DNA from: Pseudomonas sp. FP1742
Lineage (GTDB): Bacteria; Pseudomonadota; Gammaproteobacteria; Pseudomonadales; Pseudomonadaceae
DNA: 64,000 nucleotides
Reading direction: 5' to 3'
NCBI RefSeq assembly: GCF_030687145.1
Contig: NZ_CP117460.1
Coordinates: 3,348,001-3,412,000 of the forward strand
Each line of letters opens with the position of its first letter. Position 1 is the first letter of the stretch. A program made the translations under genes and the position numbers. Below the pieces are notes generated by a model. That model searched no databases. It saw only the letters and a list, made by a program, of their open reading frames with translations, and was not told the origin of the DNA. Below, piece by piece: positions 55,855 to 64,000 of this stretch.

Positions 55855-56946
55855 ATGAGCGAAAAAACAGAAAAACCGACCCAGAAAAAACTCAACGACG
55901 CGCGCAAGAAAGGCCAGATCGGGCAAAGCCAGGATGTTCACAAACTCTTGATCTTCGGTGCCCTGATCGAGCTGATTTTCACCCTTGCCGAAAGCGGCAT
56001 GGATAAGCTCAAAGGCCTGATGTCCGTGCCCTTCGGCCAACTGGGCATGCCTTTCCAGACCGCGCTCAAGGAGATGTTCATCAAGGCCAGCGTCGACCTT
56101 CTGCTGTTCATGCTGCCGGCGCTGGGCCTGGCGGTGATCATGCGGGTCATCGGCGGCTGGTCGCAATTCGGTATCCTCTTCGCGCCAGAGGCCCTGAAAC
56201 TGGATTTCGACCGGCTCAACCCGATCAATCAGTTCAAGCAGATGTTCTCGGCCAAACAATTGTTCAACCTGTTCAACAGCCTGAGCAAAGCGGTGTTGAT
56301 CACCTGCGTGCTGTATGCGCTGTTACCCCCCGCCGTGGAGGACTTGATCGGGCTGGCCAGCACCGATCTGGATACGTACTGGCGCGCCATGATCGACATG
56401 TTCTCGCGACTTTCACGAATCTGCCTGGGCGTTTTGCTGGTACTGGCGGCACTTGATTTCGGGCTGCAAAAATACTTCTTCCTCAAAGGTCAGCGCATGA
56501 GCCACGAGGACATCCGCAAGGAACACAAGGATTCCGAAGGCGACCCGCACATGAAGTCGCACCGCCGCTCCATGGGCCGCGAACTCACTCAGGGTGGCGC
56601 CGCTCCCGCTCCGCAAAAGGCCCCGGTGGAAGACGCCGACATGCTGTTGGTCAACCCCACGCACTACGCCGTGGCGCTGTTCTACCGGCCAGAGGAAACC
56701 GCCCTGCCACGCATCATCTGCAAGGGTCAGGATGCTGATGCCCGTGACCTGATCGAGCGTGCCCGCGAGGCCGGTGTGCCGGTCATACGCTTCGTCTGGC
56801 TGGCCCGCACCCTGTATCGCAGTGAGGTCGGTCGCTTTATCCCGCGCGAAACCCTGCAAGCGGTGGCCCAGGCTTATCGCCTGTTGCGCGAACTGGATGA
56901 GCACGCTGCTGACGACATCATCGAAATGACCGACAACCTGAACTGA
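55855..56946 (+). CDS. hrcU: T3SS autoprotease/switch protein HrcU (SctU)
   Basis: The 363-aa protein has four membrane helices and a cytoplasmic domain with the self-cleaving NPTH motif at residues 267-270 (LVNPTHYAVALFY). It starts MSEKTEKPTQKKLNDARKKG, standard for the FlhB/SctU family, after a GCCAGGAGCC ribosome-binding site. It cooperates with HrpP in the switch of export specificity. It is the last apparatus gene of the operon; a new hrp box follows 41 bp downstream. Confidence 0.96.
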   Translation: MSEKTEKPTQKKLNDARKKGQIGQSQDVHKLLIFGALIELIFTLAESGMDKLKGLMSVPFGQLGMPFQTALKEMFIKASVDLLLFMLPALGLAVIMRVIGGWSQFGILFAPEALKLDFDRLNPINQFKQMFSAKQLFNLFNSLSKAVLITCVLYALLPPAVEDLIGLASTDLDTYWRAMIDMFSRLSRICLGVLLVLAALDFGLQKYFFLKGQRMSHEDIRKEHKDSEGDPHMKSHRRSMGRELTQGGAAPAPQKAPVEDADMLLVNPTHYAVALFYRPEETALPRIICKGQDADARDLIERAREAGVPVIRFVWLARTLYRSEVGRFIPRETLQAVAQAYRLLRELDEHAADDIIEMTDNLN

Positions 56947-56987
56947 GTTCTGCCCCTCGATATCCGGCCTTTATTCGCCATCGCCGT

Positions 56988-57015
56988 GGAACCGGCGGAT
57001 GCGGCCAGCCACTCA
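56988..57015 (+). promoter_or_regulatory. hrp box of avrE
   Basis: GGAACC-N15-CCACTCA, a perfect HrpL-promoter match, ending 85 bp before the avrE start codon and 41 bp after the hrcU stop. Confidence 0.92.
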
Positions 57016-57100
57016 CCGGACTGAATACATCCCTAATGTTCGCCCAGGACAGGGATTTTCCGGGCGCGCGGCATATCAGCACGAGTCGAGGAGCATCTAC

Positions 57101-60100
57101 ATGATTCCATCATCAAACGTCCGGATCTCCAGTTCGGCTTCCGTGGATACCACGCAGCGAACCGGCGGCAGCAGCGATTTTCATCAACGGTCGGAACAAC
57201 CGACCCAGCGCAGTTCCCACTCACTGGGCAGCCTCGGTAAACGCTTCAGGAAAAAGCTCGGCAAACTCCTGCATATCGGCACCCCCTCAGGCAGCCGCCC
57301 CAATGCTTCGGCAGCGGCGTCTGGCACCGCCACAACCGCTGCCGCAGCAACCCCAGCGCCAGCCATGGCCACACCCGCCGCCCCCAGACCCGCCAGCCGC
57401 AACTCGTTAGGCGCGCAGCTAGAGCGCGCGCGTCAGGAGGAGAAAGCGGCCGGTAAAAAGCCGATGACACAGGACTCGGCGAGCGACGAACCCTCGACGT
57501 CGGGGAGTGCAGAGAAAGAGCCGAAAGCCTCGAACAAACCGCGAACCAGGCTACTGTCGGGTGGCGTGCACGAGCTAGTGACCACCCGCCCGCTGAAAAA
57601 AATGCCGGTCAAGCTGGAGTCAGTTCCGGAAGACCACTTCATCGACCCGCCTTTGGCGCCCAAAACCTCGGAAGGCCTCGACCGCGAGCTCGCCGCCAGC
57701 CTGCCCAAACCAAAAACGACGGCGAAAGGAGAACAGAGCACCGCCGATAAAACCCCACGCAGCGAGGCCAGCCCTTCACAGAGCCCGGCCACTACCGTCA
57801 GCGAGATCGAGGAAGTCGGCGAAGACATCGACCTGCACGGCATCAGCCTGCAAGACGGCAAATCCCCGGAGCAGGATGAACAGGCGGTCAAATCGGCGCT
57901 CAGGGAAAGTCGCCGGGACGGTGCACGGTTGCAGGGCGGCGACGGCCTCGGCCGTTCGATCAGCGATCAACTGGCGCCCACCGGCGACCGACCGCTGGCC
58001 AATGAACCGGGCCCCAAGCTGTCACGCAGCAATGCCGGGCGCTTCAACCATGGCACCGAACTGCTGGAGCGGACCAACGACCCGAAACGACCCCTGAGCC
58101 TGGATCGCGAGGGCCAGTTGCAGGTCGGACGCATGGACCCGCCGGCGCTGACCGACATCGTCCAGTCGAAACTCAAGACCGCCGACAACTCATTCGTCGC
58201 CCTGCACAGCGAGTCCGGGGCCAATGGCCACGAACATGTGCTGCTGGATAACAAAGGCAACCTGCTTCATCTCAAACAGTCCGACACCGCCACCACCTTG
58301 CTGCGCAGCAGCCAGACCAGCGACGCCCACCCGTTCCTCAAGGACTTCACCGACGCCGCCCCGCAACTGCGCAATCAGAACGGCAGCCTGGGCCTGTACG
58401 GGCAAGACACTCAAATCGGCAAGGCGATCCTGGACGCGCCCGGCAAGGCCCAGTTCAGCCAGTTGACCGGCGTGCACGAGGACCACAACGGCCAGCAACT
58501 GCGCCTGCATGACGACAAGCTCTATCGCTTCGACCCGGCCACCAAGGGCTGGCAAGCGCATCCGCAGCTGGCCGGGCAGACCTTCAGCGCCCTGAGCACC
58601 CAGGGCGATGGCAAGACCTACGGCCTGACCGACCAGGCGGTGGTCGACCTGAGCTCGCCAGAGCATCGGCGATACCCCGCCACTAACATCAAGGCCTTCT
58701 CCGTCAGCCGTGAGGGTGAAGCCGCCTTGCTCCAGGTCAAGGACGATAAACAAAGCCTCGGGCTGCTCGATCTGAACGCTCGTCCCACCACGCCGCGCAT
58801 CGACGTGAAGCTCGCCGATGATGCAGATGTCACCAGCATCGCCCTGACCAAGGACGCGCTGTTGCTCAGCGATACCCAGGGCCGGTTGTACCGTGTCGAC
58901 CGCCAGCAATTGGGTGAAGATCGCAGCGAGCTGTCACTGACAGCGGAGCAGGCCATCGCACACCCGAAGGTGAACCTGGGGGTGACCCACCATACCGAAG
59001 CGTTGATCGGTGACGACAAAGGTCAGGTGCATGCACTGGTCAAGGATCCGGTCGGCCACACCCATGCCTTCCCGATCGATACCGCCAGCGGCTCGCTCAA
59101 GGCCGGCTGGAACCTGACCGACGCCATGGTCCTGAACAACACCCGCGGCCTGCCCAGCGTCACCCCGACCCCGAGCAACACCTTCGACCTGGGCCGTCTC
59201 GGCAAAGTCGGCCTGGACAATCAGCAGGTCCAGCGCTGGGACGCGGCCACCCGTGCCTGGGGGCATACCGAGATCAAGGACGTCAGCCACCTGAGCATCG
59301 GCCTCGACAGCCGGGCTTACATGCTCCAGAACGGCACGCTGAAAAAGCTCGACGTGAGCCAGGCCCCGGCAGCGCAATCCTTCGGTCGTGACTATGCGCT
59401 GTCCCAGGCGACCCAAACCACCCAAGTGAGCGCCGGCAGCGCGATCGCCGGGCTGGAGGGGCGCACCATCACCAGCTTCGCCATGGTCAACCCGGAGCAC
59501 TTCGTGGCCCTGGACGACACCGGCAAACTCACCCGCCCACCACAAAAAAGGCCCGCTGACCGAGCTGACCACCGAGGGCCTGAATGGCTCGATCAAGTCC
59601 CTGGCGCTGGACCAGCATTCGGACCTGTTCGCCCTGAACGATCAAGGTGAAGCCTTCCAGCTGGACAAGGAAGACTGGCAGGCCAGCGAGGCGAAACCGC
59701 GTCCCGAAGCGCAATGGAAAAAGATTGCCACACCGGACGACGAACCGCTGGGCTCGCTGCGCACCGGTGATGACCAGCAATTGAACGCCACCCTGTTGCA
59801 TGGCGACGACAAACCGCTGGCTCGGCAAAACAACCATGACTGGAAAGCGGTCGAACCGTCGGAAAGCAAGGATGTCCTCGGCGATTTGCATGGGCGCCTC
59901 CATGATGGCGTCAAAACCAGGCGCATTCCTGGCACCGGTCTTACGGCGCGGTTCACCGCCAGTGCCCTGGGCCGGGGAGGAATGGAAACGCAGAACCGGG
60001 TCAGTACCAAAGAATTCATCACCGCCCATGTGTTCAAGCCCACCCTGGAAATGCCGCGCTGGGTGAAGGCCACGGGCGACAGTCTGGTGCATACCGCCAA

Positions 60101-62765
60101 AGGCCGGGACGGTCTCAACGAGGTCTACCAGGCCGAGGGCAAGGTGATCAAAAAACTGGAAGCCATCGCCGACGCCAACACCCCGCTGCCGGCCACGGGC
60201 GAAGACCTCAAGTCACGGATCGCCCGGCTGGACCTGGGCCCGGAAGGCAAGGAGCTGGTTGAACAGCTCGAGGGGTTTCGCAGCGAGCTGGAAAACCATG
60301 CGCGCAAGAGCACCGTGCATCTGGGGCAGTCCAAAGGTCTGCTCAATGAGCATGGGGAGTTCAATCCGCCGTCCAAACGCACGGCCCTGAGCATGGGCAT
60401 GTCCGATGTCGCGCGTAAGCTCAACATCAACAGTTCCGACCATAACCTGATGCAGGAGCTGCAGGGCGCCCTGAAGAAGATCGGCCCTTCGGAGGAGAAC
60501 CCCACCGGCGAACTGCTGGGCAAGCTCGAAGAAAAGGGCATGAAGATCTCCCACCAGAAGGAAGAGATTCCCCTGGGTCGTCGGCGCAATCCGAGTGACG
60601 ACCTGGCCCTGACCAAGGCTCGCCTGGCGCTGGATGTCGTGGCCCTCAAGGACTTGTCCGATCTGGTGGACAAGATCGAAAACGAACAAAAGCAAGCCCA
60701 GGCCCAAACACCACCGCACCCATCCCAGCCGGCAGAGTCACCGCGGATGCGCACCGCGCAAATCATGGAGTATCGCGACGGCTTGCTGCAACTGCGTGAT
60801 GTGCAGTACGAAGAGCATCCGGTCAAGCAGGTCACCGACATGGGCTTCCGTGGGCATGCCAGCCTGGAGTCGACCTACGACGGCCTCAAGGCCTTCATCA
60901 AAGGGTTCAGCAAAACCGACCACGCCACCAGTTCCAACCTGCGGGCCGCCACCGGCAGCACCACCCAAAAGGAATTGGCCGGCACACTCAAGTCGGCGTT
61001 GAAACAGCTCGATCATGGCGATGATGAAATCAGCATACAGCGCAGCTATGGCGCGAGCCTGTCCACCCCTTTCGTCGGCCTGATCGGTAAACCCTTGGGT
61101 CCCTTCCCGAATGGCAGTGTCGGCGCGGCTCGGACCTACACCATGAATGCCGAACGTGATGGTGAGGGTATCAACGTCTATATATTGCGCGAAGGTGCTC
61201 TCTCGGCAAAAGCCGGTGTAGGAGCGGGCAAGGACGTGCTCACAGATATCACCGGAGAGAAGTCCAATAGCAAACCGATAGGCAACGATCGCACGTTCCA
61301 GCCAGCTATACGTCTGGATGCCGATGTGAGTGCCACGGCTACAGGCATCACACGCAACGGCCTTGTATTCAAGATTGCCGATGAAGATATCGACCAGTTC
61401 GTCGACCATTTGATCGACGGCAAGATCACCCCCATGGAGCTGATGAAAAACGGCTATTCACACGAGGTGCAGAAAGGGCAGCGTTTCAACTTCGACGTGA
61501 ACCTCTCCGCCATTGCCGATGCTCGTGCCGGATTCGGCTTGAGTGAAAGCGGCAGTACGCCTTTGTCCGCAGCGGCCCGTGCCACCGGAGGGGCTAGCGT
61601 TAATGTCAATCTATTGAATTACAGCGACTATTCACTCGTCTCGACGATGGATAAAGGTACTCGTCGGGAAGGGGGCATGAACCGTCCACGCTTTTTCAAC
61701 AATGCCACCGCTGGTATTCATTTACGTACTCAAATTGCCGGTTCACATGCCCTCGTATCCGGTAGATCTTCAACGACTGAGCAAACCAACACAGCCCCTG
61801 CCATGCCAACAAAGGCCCCAACAGCCGGGAGCGCGGGACTAATTTCTGCTCCAGCGCTTTCCGGATCGGTGACGGTAGAGTCAAAAACGACCAAACGCGT
61901 CAAGTTTCTGTTTGTTGAAGCGCAACCCTTGAAAGAGTCGGACGTAAATTCCGTATCCGGCGACTTGAAGAATGCCTTCAAGGACAAAGCCACCGAAAAA
62001 GAGCTGGCGAGACTCACCGAGCAGTCAACGTCTCCAGCGTCTGCGGAGGATCCCGAGAAGGCGCTCGAATCACACCTGGAAGGGCTGAATACGTATTTTG
62101 CAGAGAAGAAGCCGCAAAATGACGAACAATATGCAGCGTTACGTGCCCTGACCAAGGCCAACAATCAACATGTGGCTGCAAAAAACCATCACAACATGCT
62201 TGATAACGCACGATTTGAAAGCTCTTACACAAACCTGTCCCGCCTGGATCAGAACGGTGTATTGACCCAACTGCTGTCTGACTTGAATCCAAAGCATGTC
62301 GAAAGCAACGCCGAACGGATTACCGGGTTCATGGCCCAAGACCCCAAACTCAATGCGCTGATAAAGCATCTTCAATCGACCGAAGGTACCCTCGCCCGCG
62401 TTCGACTGGAACTCAAGGACGGGCCAGCCGATACCGTGGATATCGGCTCGAGAAACGGCACTATCACCAATGATGACCTGAGCAAAATGCTCGGCACTCG
62501 CGACAATATGCGGATCAAGGCCATCACTGTTTTCCACTCCGTCACTCAACCTGAAAGCTTCACCACGCCGACCCCACTGCTCAGTGCCAGCAGCAGCGCC
62601 TCCCTGAGCATCAGCAAGACACTTGGCAAAATCAATTTCAGCTATGGTGAAGATCAAAACGTCCCGAAAAGCTACACCCTGGATGGCGACATTGCCAGGA
62701 CCGACGCTGGCACTAAAGCGCTGCTGACCGAGTTGAAAGACGCAGGCCTGCAGCTCAAGAGTTAA
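57101..62765 (+). pseudogene. avrE: avrE/dspE-family type III effector, interrupted by a one-base shift
   Basis: The start ATG 57101 follows GAGGAG. The first frame runs 849 codons and stops at 59650; AvrE-like sequence continues without loss in the frame that resumes at 59550 and ends at 62765. Removing one A from the A6 run at 59544-59549 restores a single 1887-aa protein (816 plus 1071 residues), a normal AvrE/DspE/WtsE length. Visible features: Ser/Pro/Ala-rich N-terminus, a beta-propeller-like middle, WxxxE motifs at W720, W859 and W914, and the AvrE C-terminus (LGKINFSYGEDQN..KSYTLDGDIA). AvrE proteins form water/solute channels in plant plasma membrane. The shift could be a true mutation, slippage-corrected or an assembly error. 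Confidence 0.85.
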
Positions 62766-62780
62766 ACAGACAGTACCTCG

Positions 62781-62816
62781 CATCAGGCGTGTATTCGCAG
62801 GAGTACACGCCTGATG
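62781..62816. terminator. Strong 13-bp stem-loop after avrE
   Basis: CATCAGGCGTGTA and its exact complement (62804-62816) flank a 10-nt loop. It lies 15 bp after the avrE stop. There is no T-tract, so it may be a transcript-stabilising hairpin or weak terminator. It also buries an ATG at 62814. Confidence 0.6.
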
Positions 62817-62870
62817 TGGTCACCGACAATCGCTGATTTTTCCTTATTCGCTCATCCGGAGTACCTTGCC

Positions 62871-63491
62871 GTGCGCCCCTCTTTTTATTCGCTGGATTCG
62901 TTCAAACCGTTGCTGGAACTGAAGAACAACTGGCAGATCATTCGCGACGAACTATCGCATCTGCATGCACCTCTGCTTGACATCGACCGGACCGACAAGA
63001 GCCATGGTCAGGTCTTCACAGAACTCAACCAGCACTTGCTTTCGGGCGGTGACTACGGCTGGCTCAAGGGCTGGGGGCAGGCAGGTGGTAATCGCGATTG
63101 GGTGCAGTTTGCGCTACAGGTGCAGAACCAGCCGATCGAGGCCGCCCGTGCGTTTTTCCCCAAGACTCTCGACCTGCTCGGCGCCCTTGACGGGATCAAA
63201 GTGTGCTCCCTGGCGCGCCTGGCCGCTCACAGTTTCCTGACCTGCCACCGGCACCCGGAAATTTTCAGCGAGGGACTGCTACAGATGCACATCACCCTGA
63301 GCGCCGCGTCTGAAGGCAATTACGCGTACCTCAACGTCAACGGTGAGTTCCATCAGCATCGCCCGGGCGAGGCGGTGATCTTCGATGGCTCGCTCGATCA
63401 TTTCGTGGTCAATGCCTCGAATGCCGAGCGCACGATCCTTTACCTTGAGTTCGACAAGGCCAGGATGGCGAGCCGTGGAGAGTTGGAGTAA
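62871..63491 (+). CDS. Aspartyl/asparaginyl beta-hydroxylase-like protein
   Basis: The protein of about 206 aa resembles the Asp/Asn beta-hydroxylase (AspH) family of Fe(II)/2-oxoglutarate oxygenases: CHRHPEIFSEGLLQMHITL, GEAVIFDGSLDHFVVNAS and RTILYLEF give iron-binding His near 140 and 177 and the 2-oxoglutarate Arg near 187. GTG 62871 after CCGGAG is preferred; ATG 62814 in the same frame is inside a perfect hairpin. It lies where avrE loci normally carry the chaperone avrF/dspF. No hrp box precedes it, so it may be read through from avrE. Substrate unknown. Confidence 0.7.
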   Translation: MRPSFYSLDSFKPLLELKNNWQIIRDELSHLHAPLLDIDRTDKSHGQVFTELNQHLLSGGDYGWLKGWGQAGGNRDWVQFALQVQNQPIEAARAFFPKTLDLLGALDGIKVCSLARLAAHSFLTCHRHPEIFSEGLLQMHITLSAASEGNYAYLNVNGEFHQHRPGEAVIFDGSLDHFVVNASNAERTILYLEFDKARMASRGELE

Positions 63492-63742
63492 GCCGCAAAA
63501 AACCGACGTCAGTTGCCGAACAAACCTACACGCAAACCGTCTGTTGCAGGCGCTCAGCCGGTTGACTGCCCTGCCCTCACTTCCTTTGCGCCCACCTGCC
63601 ACGACTCATTCGTGATCGGGTGTGCAGCAACTGGCGCATGCGGTGCCGATGTTGCCGCGCGGTGGTTGTGATGTGATGGATGTGCTGGGGCAGCGGATTC
63701 GGGCGCGGGTCTGAGGAAAGCAAAAGATCGCAGCCCCAAACG
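63492..63742. other. Non-coding gap
   Basis: Between the hydroxylase-like gene and the terminator I see no convincing gene, REP or promoter. A 31-codon frame at 63622-63714 (ending VLGQRIRARV) looks like a detached C-terminal tail but cannot be identified. Confidence 0.4.
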
Positions 63743-63767
63743 AAAAAGCCCGGTCAAATGACCGGGC
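63743..63767 (-). terminator. Rho-independent terminator of the last minus-strand gene
   Basis: GCCCGGTCA-AA-TGACCGGGC, a perfect 9-bp stem, is preceded on the plus strand by AAAAA, giving a U-tract on the minus strand. It follows the stop at 63785 by 17 bp. Confidence 0.85.
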
Positions 63768-63784
63768 CTGGTTCCAGCGGTATA

Positions 63785-64000
63785 TCAGTGCATGCTGGGG
63801 CTTGTGTCAGCGGCCCGCAGGATCCTGTCGGCAAATAGCCGCACTATCCAGAAAGCGGTCACGGCTGCATCGCTTTGCAGGTCCTGAGCAGTCGCATCAC
63901 GCAAGAACAAGGTCTCCAGCCCATCGACATAGCGGTCGAGTTGAAAGTGTCCGCTGCCTTGCGTCGGTTGATCGAGCGTCGCATGCAAGCGCCCGAGCAC
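63785..64000 (-). CDS. Hypothetical protein, C-terminal part
   Basis: The frame is open to the end of the window, so the start lies beyond base 64000. The visible 71 residues are soluble and helical (FQLDRYVDGLETLFLRDATA, AVTAFWIVRLFADRIL). I do not recognise the family. A good terminator follows, supporting a real gene. Confidence 0.5.
   Translation of the reverse strand: MLGRLHATLDQPTQGSGHFQLDRYVDGLETLFLRDATAQDLQSDAAVTAFWIVRLFADRILRAADTSPSMH

Noticed and set aside
62814..62870. ATG 62814 as the start of the hydroxylase-like gene
   Set aside because: The codon lies within a perfect 13-bp stem, has no Shine-Dalgarno sequence, and the added residues are not family-like; GTG 62871 has CCGGAG upstream.
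63622..63714. Possible remnant of a gene C-terminus (ending VLGQRIRARV)
   Set aside because: Only 30 codons, no identifiable homologue and no upstream part, so it is not called a pseudogene.

Overview
The window comes from the chromosome of a fluorescent pseudomonad, most likely the Pseudomonas fluorescens group. The evidence is high GC with Pseudomonas codon use, a hydrogen cyanide synthase operon with its GacA/RsmE leader site, many REP elements of the GTGGGAGCGGGC type, DUF6124 and DUF2388 genes, and an Hrp1-type type III secretion (T3SS) cluster resembling P. syringae hrp/hrc and P. fluorescens rsp/rsc. No rRNA, tRNA, integrase or intact insertion sequence was seen. Protein identities rest on recognition of family sequences and motifs; no database search was run.

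Layout. 1-431: C-terminal end of an arginine N-succinyltransferase-like gene. 0.6-4.7 kb: oxaloacetate decarboxylase, then hcnABC on the minus strand with an ANR-type promoter and an RsmE-type ribosome-binding-site hairpin. 4.9-9.4 kb: a 24-aa membrane peptide with a larger membrane protein, a small secreted Cys-rich protein, a two-component system, and a DUF6124 gene preceded by a long structured, probably transcribed element. 9.5-19 kb: an Ig-like-domain protein and housekeeping or accessory enzymes (DinB, FAD oxidase, DUF2388, PLP lyase, isoprenylcysteine-type methyltransferase, HAD phosphatase, response regulator, rRNA-type methyltransferase). 18.3-22.6 kb: quinone reductase divergent from a TetR regulator, an L-lactate permease-family gene, and a regular 135-bp tandem REP/BIME array. 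22.6-33.3 kb: an RND efflux operon divergent from BaeSR-like regulators, a Fur-boxed TonB siderophore receptor and a small hypothetical gene. 33.4-41.2 kb: a Cpx-like two-component system divergent from a second-type BamA/Omp85 protein, a FliB-like methylase, a periplasmic binding protein and an AraC regulator. 41.2-43.1 kb: an uncharacterised HDxxH protein overlapping a LysE/RhtB exporter.

43.3-63.5 kb is a T3SS island: shcA-hopA1 (chaperone and effector) behind a hrp box; hrpL with a sigma-54 promoter and a GNAT acetyltransferase overlapping its 3' end; a hrp-box-driven operon hrpJ-hrcV-hrpQ-hrcN-hrpO-hrpP-hrcQ-hrcR-hrcS-hrcT-hrcU; then a hrp-boxed avrE/dspE effector interrupted by a one-base shift in an A6 run, followed by an aspartyl/asparaginyl beta-hydroxylase-like gene where an avrF/dspF chaperone would be expected. 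The pilus, needle, lipoprotein and secretin genes (hrpA, hrcJ, hrcC and others) and hrpR/hrpS are not inside the window.

In outline, sigma-54 and an enhancer-binding protein (not in the window) would activate hrpL; HrpL would then drive at least three hrp-box promoters for export-apparatus genes and effectors. HCN, efflux, siderophore uptake and T3SS together suggest a plant- or soil-associated lifestyle; that is inference.
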